Below, piece by piece: positions 58,458 to 64,000 of a stretch of DNA of 64,000 nt. Under the pieces are notes generated by a model. It searched no databases. It was not told the DNA's origin and worked only from the letters and a program-made list of their open reading frames with translations. Each line of letters begins with the position of its first letter. Positions within the stretch are counted from its first letter, which is position 1. The translations under genes were made by a program, and so were the position numbers. Location of the stretch: contig JBGCFQ010000003.1 in the NCBI GenBank assembly GCA_045106985.1, positions 62,001-126,000 on the forward strand, given 5' to 3'. This DNA comes from JAUIET01 sp045106985. GTDB lineage: Bacteria > Pseudomonadota > Gammaproteobacteria > Pseudomonadales > JAUIET01.

Positions 58458-60395
58458 TTGAACGATATGGCAAAAAATTTAATTCTCTGGACCATCATAG
58501 CGGCCGTGCTGCTGATGGTTTTTCAAAACCTGAACGTCAAGGCGCCGGTTGATCAGCTCAATTATTCAGAGTTTGTCAGCCAGGTTCAGTCTGGCCAGGT
58601 GAGCAAAGTCGTCATCGATGGCTTGGATATATACGGCGAAAACCGAAATGGCGAACCGTTTAAAACAGTTAGGCCTAATGTTGTTGATAATGGCCTAATG
58701 GGCGATTTGCTAGAGCATAACGTTATTGTTGAAGGTCGCGCGCCTGAGCAGCAGAGCTTGCTTACCCAGCTTTTGGTTGCTTGCTTCCCCATTCTTATCA
58801 TTATTGCTGTGTTCATGTTTTTTATGCGCCAAATGCAAGGTGGCGCGGGCGGCCGTGGTGGTCCTATGAGCTTTGGTAAAAGCAAGGCACGCTTGTTAGG
58901 TGAAGACCAGATTAAAACAACCTTTGCTGACGTAGCGGGCGTTGAAGAAGCCAAAGAAGACGTGAAAGAGCTGGTTGAGTTCTTGCGCGACCCGAGCAAA
59001 TTCCAGCGCCTGGGTGGTCGTATTCCGCGTGGCGTATTGATGGTAGGCCAGCCGGGTACAGGTAAAACCTTGCTTGCCAAAGCCATTGCTGGTGAAGCAA
59101 AAGTACCTTTCTTTACTATTTCGGGTTCAGACTTTGTTGAGATGTTCGTAGGCGTCGGTGCCTCGCGGGTGCGCGACATGTTTGAGCAAGCCAAGAAACA
59201 GGCGCCGTGCATTATTTTCATTGATGAAATTGACGCTGTAGGTCGCCATCGCGGAGCAGGACTTGGTGGTGGGCACGATGAGCGTGAGCAAACACTGAAC
59301 CAGTTGTTGGTTGAAATGGACGGCTTTGAGGCAAACGATGGCGTTATTGTTATTGCCGCTACTAACCGTCCAGACGTGCTTGATCCTGCCTTGTTACGAC
59401 CGGGTCGTTTTGACCGCCAGGTAGTTGTTAGCTTGCCGGATATTCGCGGTCGCGAACAAATTTTGAAAGTGCATATGCGCAAAGTACCGCTCGGTGACGA
59501 CGTTGAGCCGTCTAAAATAGCGCGTGGCACCCCTGGGTTTTCGGGCGCAGACTTAGCGAACTTGGTTAACGAAGCTGCACTGTTTGCCGCTCGGTCCAAT
59601 AGGCGCACTGTGGGCATGGAGCAGTTTGAGTTAGCGAAAGACAAAATCATGATGGGCGCAGAGCGCAAATCAATGGTTATGTCTGAAGATGAAAAGCGTA
59701 ATACAGCTTTTCACGAAGCAGGCCACGCTATTGTTGGTCGCTTGGTGCCTGATCATGATCCGGTTTATAAGGTAAGCATCATTCCGCGTGGCCGAGCGCT
59801 TGGCGTGACTATGTTCCTGCCAGTAGAAGATCGCTACAGCCTCAGTCGGCGTGGCATTATTAGCTCCATATGCAGTTTGTTTGGGGGTCGAATCGCCGAA
59901 GAGATGACGCTTGGTGTTGATGGGGTGACCACGGGTGCCTCAAACGACATCAAACGGGCCACTGAAATTGCTCGCAATATGGTCACTAAGTGGGGCCTGT
60001 CTGAGAAGCTAGGGCCTCTTATGTACGATGACTCAGAAGAAGAAGTTTTTCTGGGCCGTTCTGCTGGCCAGTCTGCAAAACACTTTTCGGGTGAAACCGC
60101 GAAAGTCATCGACGAAGAAATACGCAGTATTATTGACGGCTGTTACAAGACAGCAGAGAAAATTCTGGAAGAGAACGCTGATAAACTGCACGCCATGGCC
60201 GACGCATTGATGTTGTATGAGACGATTGATTCGAATCAGATAGATGACATTATGGAAGGCCGCGAGCCTCGTGAGCCCGCTGATTGGGGTTCGGGTTCAG
60301 ACGACTTAGATGGCGGTGGCGGAAGTGCCGATGCGCCTGTGTCAGATGAAGACGACCATAAGGGCTCGGTAGGCGGCCCGGCCAGCGACCACTAG
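58458..60395 (+). CDS. ftsH: ATP-dependent zinc metalloprotease FtsH
   Basis: 645 residues. TTG start 58458 preferred because TAAGGG sits seven bases upstream; ATG 58467 gives MAKNLILW, the form used for E. coli. Two membrane helices (LILWTIIAAVLLMVFQNL and ACFPILIIIAVFMFF) flank a short periplasmic loop; AAA domain with Walker A GQPGTGKT, Walker B IIFIDEID, arginine finger region RPGRFDRQ; zinc site HEAGH and the third ligand Asp later. Membrane-anchored quality-control protease, also degrading tmRNA-tagged proteins. Ends in a Gly/Asp-rich tail. Confidence 0.98.
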   Translation: MNDMAKNLILWTIIAAVLLMVFQNLNVKAPVDQLNYSEFVSQVQSGQVSKVVIDGLDIYGENRNGEPFKTVRPNVVDNGLMGDLLEHNVIVEGRAPEQQSLLTQLLVACFPILIIIAVFMFFMRQMQGGAGGRGGPMSFGKSKARLLGEDQIKTTFADVAGVEEAKEDVKELVEFLRDPSKFQRLGGRIPRGVLMVGQPGTGKTLLAKAIAGEAKVPFFTISGSDFVEMFVGVGASRVRDMFEQAKKQAPCIIFIDEIDAVGRHRGAGLGGGHDEREQTLNQLLVEMDGFEANDGVIVIAATNRPDVLDPALLRPGRFDRQVVVSLPDIRGREQILKVHMRKVPLGDDVEPSKIARGTPGFSGADLANLVNEAALFAARSNRRTVGMEQFELAKDKIMMGAERKSMVMSEDEKRNTAFHEAGHAIVGRLVPDHDPVYKVSIIPRGRALGVTMFLPVEDRYSLSRRGIISSICSLFGGRIAEEMTLGVDGVTTGASNDIKRATEIARNMVTKWGLSEKLGPLMYDDSEEEVFLGRSAGQSAKHFSGETAKVIDEEIRSIIDGCYKTAEKILEENADKLHAMADALMLYETIDSNQIDDIMEGREPREPADWGSGSDDLDGGGGSADAPVSDEDDHKGSVGGPASDH

Positions 60396-60413
60396 CTGGC
60401 CAATTGAACAGAG

Positions 60414-60455
60414 CAAGTCGGTGAGCACTTTAAGTCATTAAAGGCGACCGACTTG
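60414..60455 (+). terminator. Long hairpin after ftsH
   Basis: Perfect 9-bp stem CAAGTCGGT/ACCGACTTG (60414-60422, 60447-60455) with a 24-base loop that itself can fold (CTTT/AAAG). The T-rich run CTCTTTTTCT begins only 16 bases later, so this is a partial or atypical terminator. Confidence 0.5.
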
Positions 60456-60516
60456 TGTTCCTCAACATCCCTCTTTTTCTTCATTCAAATCCACTTTCTA
60501 TCAAGACACCTACGTG

Positions 60517-61404
60517 ATGAATAAGCGTGTGCTCTCGGCTGCCGGTCGAACACTGGATCTTACACGCCCGCAAGTAATGGCGGTGCTCAATCTTACGCCA
60601 GACTCTTTTTCAGATGGCGGCACGCTCTATCAGGGCAATGCGCTAAGTCTCGATTCTGTGTTGCGTCGCGCCGAGAACGTGGTCAACGAGGGGGGCGATT
60701 TGTTCGACCTCGGAGGAGAGTCAACACGGCCAGGGGCCAACGCAGTCAGCGCCAGTGAAGAATGTGAACGTGTGTTACCAGTTCTGGAGGCGCTGCATAG
60801 TCGTTTCGAGCTGCCAATATCAATTGATACCAGCAACCCTGAGCTGATGGTAGAAGCTATAAAGGCTGGCGCATTCATGATCAATGACGTGCGAGCATTG
60901 GAACGCCCCGGTGCCTTAGACGCCGTAAGTTCGGCCGATGTGGCGGTATGCCTAATGCACATGCAGGGCGCGCCCAGCACTATGCAGAAGGCGCCTAGCT
61001 ATCAAAAAGTTGATATTGAAGTAAGTGCTTACTTACAGGGCAGGGCCCTTCTCTGCGAGCATTCTGGGGTATCCCGCGAACAAATAGTGCTTGATCCAGG
61101 CTTTGGCTTTGGCAAAACATTGGCGCATAACCTTTCGTTGTTTAACAGCTTGGGTGAGCTAAGCACATTGCCCTATCCGCTTTTAGTTGGTGTGTCTCGC
61201 AAGTCCATGATTGCGTCTATACTTTCGAGAGATGGTGCACTTCGCGCGGTAGACCAGCGTATGGCTGGTGGCTTGGCGCTTGCCACGATTGCCGCAATGC
61301 AGGGTGTGTCGATTATTCGCACGCACGATGTTCAAGCTACGCGAGACGCAGTGGACACCGTGCAGGCGCTGAAGAGCCATCAAATCGAACGCGACATAAA
61401 TTGA
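60517..61404 (+). CDS. folP: Dihydropteroate synthase FolP
   Basis: 295 residues from ATG 60517 (GTG 60514 adjacent). MAVLNLTPDSFSDGG, FDLGGESTRPGA, ISIDTSNPELM, MINDVRALE, CLMHMQGAP, VLDPGFGFGKTLAHN and GVSRKSMI give all pterin- and pABA-binding blocks. Joins pterin pyrophosphate with pABA in folate synthesis. ftsH-folP-glmM order is conserved in the gammaproteobacteria. Confidence 0.97.
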   Translation: MNKRVLSAAGRTLDLTRPQVMAVLNLTPDSFSDGGTLYQGNALSLDSVLRRAENVVNEGGDLFDLGGESTRPGANAVSASEECERVLPVLEALHSRFELPISIDTSNPELMVEAIKAGAFMINDVRALERPGALDAVSSADVAVCLMHMQGAPSTMQKAPSYQKVDIEVSAYLQGRALLCEHSGVSREQIVLDPGFGFGKTLAHNLSLFNSLGELSTLPYPLLVGVSRKSMIASILSRDGALRAVDQRMAGGLALATIAAMQGVSIIRTHDVQATRDAVDTVQALKSHQIERDIN

Positions 61405-61432
61405 CGTAGCTTGGGCTGCGCAGACCAGAAAA

Positions 61433-62797
61433 ATGAGCAAAAAAATGAGCAAAAAATATTTTGGTACCGATGGAATCCGTGGTCGAGTTGGAGACGGTGT
61501 AATCAACCCTGAGTTTGTTCTTAAGCTGGGTTGGGCGGTTGGCAAAGTGTTTGCTGAAGAGCGTCGTGGCAAGAGTTCTATTGGCAAGGTCTTGATTGGC
61601 AAAGACACCCGGATTTCCGGTTACATGTTTGAGTCGGCTCTGGAAGCGGGCTTAGTGGCCGCGGGCGTTGACGTAGCTTTGATGGGGCCAATGCCAACAC
61701 CGGCAATCGCTTACCTCACTCGAACCTTTAATGCGCGAGCAGGCATTGTGATTAGTGCATCACATAATGCCTATCATGATAACGGCATCAAATTTTTCTC
61801 CGGCCAGGGCACAAAGCTGCCCGACGAGCTCGAGCACCGTATAGAAGCGCAGCTAGAACAAACAATGACTACCGTAGATTCCAACCAGCTGGGTAAGGTG
61901 TCGCGTATTGAGGATGCGGCGGGTCGCTATATAGAATTTTGTAAAAGCACAGTACCGACAGGTTTTAACCTTGACGGTATGACTATCGTGGTGGATTGCG
62001 CTCATGGCGCCACCTATCACGTTGCTCCTGCCGTGCTTCGCGAGTTGGGCGCCAAGGTAATCGAAATAGGCGTTGACCCCGACGGTATTAATATTAATGA
62101 CGGTGTGGGTTCTACCAGTCCCGCGCTGCTGCAAAAAACGGTCGTAGAGCAACGAGCAGACCTGGGTATCGCGCTGGACGGCGACGGTGACCGAATTGTG
62201 ATGGTTGATCACGCTGGCGATTTGGCCGATGGCGATGAAATACTCTATATCATTGCCTGCGACATGCTGCGAACCACTGGAGCTTGTGAAGGCGTGGTGG
62301 GTACTCTTATGTCCAATTTAGGTTTTGAGTTGGCGCTTGCCGAGCTTGATATTCCCTTCCTGCGTGCGCAGGTAGGCGATCGCCATGTTATAGAAAAGAT
62401 GATTCAAAACGGGTGGAAGTTGGGCGGGGAAAACTCTGGCCATATCATCTGTACCGACGTAACCACCACCGGAGACGGTATCGTAGCTGGGCTGAAAGTT
62501 CTGCTAGCGGTAGCCTCGTCAGGGCGAAATTTACGTGAACTGCGGACAGGAATGCGTAAATTTCCTCAGCGCATGATTAACGTCCGGCTCAATAGCGCGA
62601 TTAATCTAGTCGATCAGCCCGATATTCAAAGTGCCGTTATTGAAGCTGAAGCGCGGCTGGGCCTAAAAGGCCGTGTATTGCTGCGTCCATCAGGTACCGA
62701 GCCGGTAGTACGGGTAATGGTAGAAGGTGAAAATGGGTCGTTGGTGGGTGAATTAGCTGAACAGCTAGCGGGCGTTGTCGAGCAAGCCGTGGCTTAA
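61433..62797 (+). CDS. glmM: Phosphoglucosamine mutase GlmM
   Basis: 450 or 454 residues: a duplicated 12-base unit gives two possible ATG starts (61433, 61445). KKYFGTDGIRGRVGD, the phospho-Ser loop VISASHNAYHDNGIKFF, metal loop LDGDGDRIVMVD, sugar loop GGENSGHIICTD and phosphate loop RPSGTEPVVRVMVEG are intact. Converts glucosamine-6-P to glucosamine-1-P for peptidoglycan and LPS. 28 bases after folP, likely co-transcribed. Confidence 0.97.
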   Translation: MSKKMSKKYFGTDGIRGRVGDGVINPEFVLKLGWAVGKVFAEERRGKSSIGKVLIGKDTRISGYMFESALEAGLVAAGVDVALMGPMPTPAIAYLTRTFNARAGIVISASHNAYHDNGIKFFSGQGTKLPDELEHRIEAQLEQTMTTVDSNQLGKVSRIEDAAGRYIEFCKSTVPTGFNLDGMTIVVDCAHGATYHVAPAVLRELGAKVIEIGVDPDGININDGVGSTSPALLQKTVVEQRADLGIALDGDGDRIVMVDHAGDLADGDEILYIIACDMLRTTGACEGVVGTLMSNLGFELALAELDIPFLRAQVGDRHVIEKMIQNGWKLGGENSGHIICTDVTTTGDGIVAGLKVLLAVASSGRNLRELRTGMRKFPQRMINVRLNSAINLVDQPDIQSAVIEAEARLGLKGRVLLRPSGTEPVVRVMVEGENGSLVGELAEQLAGVVEQAVA

Positions 62798-63081
62798 CGC
62801 ACCTCTTAAAAGCCTGCAATATCGTGCTGTGGGCCTTTCTGCATTTGTTGCCAGCGCCTTAAAAAGGGCTAAATAATTCCTACCGGGTCAGTGCCGCCTG
62901 TCTGTTTGTTCAATGGCAATTCGCGTATCTGTGCAATTTTGTTATATCTCTGGTGCGATTTTGCGGTAGTATCCGCACTCGCGATAGCGGTTCTTGAAAG
63001 CTTCAGTAATAAGTGTCGAAATAACAAAGCTTCTGAACACAACGCGAAATAACCATAAAAGCATTCTCAGAGGTATTCATC
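62798..63081. other. Gene-free stretch between glmM and the TonB receptor
   Basis: 284 bases without a supported gene. In Pseudomonas tpiA and secG follow glmM; they are absent here, so the conserved block ends. I see no strong terminator or promoter; AGAGG at 63070-63074 is the ribosome-binding site of the next gene. Confidence 0.5.
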
Positions 63082-64000
63082 ATGGCCGTTAAGCACGGAA
63101 AAACCCTCACATGTCTTACTTTGGCTATGTTGCCATTTACCCCATTTATTCAGGCGCAAATGCTTGAAGAGATCGTGGTAACGGCGCAGAAAAGAAGCCA
63201 AAGCTTGCAAGACGTACCTATTTCAGTGTCGGCCCTGCAAGGCGACAAACTAAAAGACGCAGGTATACCTAACATGGCAGCGGTTGCTGACTATGTGCCA
63301 AACTTGCACATCGCCAATGCGGCTGTGAACACCAATATTTATATGCGCGGCGTTGGTTCAGGTAACAACCAGGGCTTTGAGCAATCGGTAGGCATGTACA
63401 TCGACGGCGTTTATATGGGCCGTGGTCGCCAATACCGAAATGCCTTTGTTGATTTAGAGCGGGTTGAAGTGCTGCGTGGTCCACAGGGCACATTGTTCGG
63501 TCGTAACACAGTAGCGGGCGCCATCAACATCACATCTGCGTCTCCCGATGCCGGTGAAGAGCTGATGGGTGAACTTGCTGTAGCGGTTGAAGAAAATGGC
63601 GGCCAAACCTACGAAGGTTTTATCAGCGGCTCGCCTAGCGAAAATACCGGCATACGGCTGGGCTTTAAATACAGAGAAACAGACGGTTACATTGAAAACT
63701 TGTTGCGTGGTACCGATGAGCCAGCAACGGAAGAAACTAGTTTTCGCGTAACCTTCGTTTGGCAGCCTACTGACAACCTGGATCTTAATTTCAAATACAG
63801 TAAGTCAGACGAAGAGCGAACCGGCGCCGCCTCGGCTACCTGGTTGTACCTAAGTGCTGAAGAGCGCGATGAGCTATTCCCGAATAGAAGCCCATTCGCC
63901 GGTGCAGCTTATGGCGTTACAGACGTTAATTTCCCGGAATTCGCTGGATTGGCAGGAAATGACTTCACTACATTTAAAGACAATGGTTTTGGTTCTGCAG
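63082..64000 (+). CDS. TonB-dependent receptor, N-terminal part (cut by window end)
   Basis: 306 codons visible, open to the window edge. Signal peptide to about residue 25 (LAMLPFTPFIQAQ), TonB box region EEIVVTAQKRSQSLQDVPIS, plug domain with VPNLHIANAAVNTNIYMRGVG, GMYIDGVYMGRGR, ERVEVLRGPQGTLFGRNTVAGAINI (parts), then the first barrel strands. The VTAQKR / VPISVSAL type is common in sphingomonad and marine receptors for complex organics rather than iron siderophores. Ligand unknown. Confidence 0.93.
   Translation, partial: MAVKHGKTLTCLTLAMLPFTPFIQAQMLEEIVVTAQKRSQSLQDVPISVSALQGDKLKDAGIPNMAAVADYVPNLHIANAAVNTNIYMRGVGSGNNQGFEQSVGMYIDGVYMGRGRQYRNAFVDLERVEVLRGPQGTLFGRNTVAGAINITSASPDAGEELMGELAVAVEENGGQTYEGFISGSPSENTGIRLGFKYRETDGYIENLLRGTDEPATEETSFRVTFVWQPTDNLDLNFKYSKSDEERTGAASATWLYLSAEERDELFPNRSPFAGAAYGVTDVNFPEFAGLAGNDFTTFKDNGFGSA

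Noticed and set aside
58586..59668. 360-codon open frame antisense to ftsH
   Set aside because: It is entirely opposite the strongly conserved AAA domain; its product is Ser/Pro/Arg-rich with no domain, and no ribosome-binding site is seen. A frame shadow.

Overview
This is a stretch of gammaproteobacterial chromosome with roughly 50% GC by eye. The gene order smpB-ratA-rnfH-bamE-fur-recN ... grpE-dnaK-dnaJ-dapB ... carA-carB-greA ... yhbY-rlmE-ftsH-folP-glmM is the housekeeping order known from Pseudomonas and relatives. The surrounding CoA-transferase, CaiC-like acyl-CoA ligase, steroid-type SDR, TorF-type porin and TonB receptor suggest an aerobic, probably marine heterotroph of the Pseudomonadales/Cellvibrionales type. 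That placement is inference. There is no sign of phage, integrase, insertion sequence or CRISPR.

Layout. 1-13.4 kb is metabolic and envelope cargo: the end of an acetyl-CoA hydrolase/transferase, a DUF4197 protein, an SDR, a ThiF/MoeB-rhodanese protein, an epimerase with an inverted-repeat-rich leader, a DUF2946 plus Met-rich outer-membrane pair, a CaiC-like ligase, a molybdopterin oxidoreductase, an acyltransferase and a TorF-family porin. 13.5-18.7 kb holds trans-translation (tmRNA with tag ANDDSYALAA, plus SmpB) and the ratA-rnfH / bamE / fur group. 18.7-26.5 kb has recN with a LexA operator, hrcA, an SPFH protein and a ribbon-helix-helix protein behind a double TGATATCA operator, a lipoprotein hydrolase, a DUF480 protein, rhomboid and a DksA-like protein. 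26.6-37.9 kb carries grpE-dnaK-dnaJ (with two sigma32-type promoters), dapB, DUF3754, carA-carB and greA.

The most interesting region is 37.9-57.2 kb, which sits between greA and yhbY (neighbours or nearly so in Pseudomonas). Its core, 38.0-50.7 kb, looks like a photo-oxidative / singlet-oxygen regulon. An ECF sigma factor, a ChrR-type zinc/cupin anti-sigma, a class I photolyase, an FMN-binding protein and an exonuclease-Cho-like nuclease run leftward in one tight operon. A flavin amine-oxidase-like protein, DUF1365, a CFA-like methyltransferase and an exported unknown run rightward. The shared intergenic region has two back-to-back promoters of identical form, TGATCC-N16-CGTA. The same motif occurs twice more, again back-to-back, between folE (leftward) and a DUF2892 / SRPBCC-SDR fusion / DUF523-DUF1722 operon (rightward). 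I infer one sigma factor drives four transcripts covering DNA repair, pterin or folate supply for the photolyase antenna, lipid modification and several unknowns. The CFA-like enzyme lacks two bicarbonate ligands of E. coli Cfa, so its product may not be a cyclopropane.

57.2-64 kb returns to the core order (yhbY, rlmE, ftsH, folP, glmM) and ends in a TonB-dependent receptor cut by the window edge.
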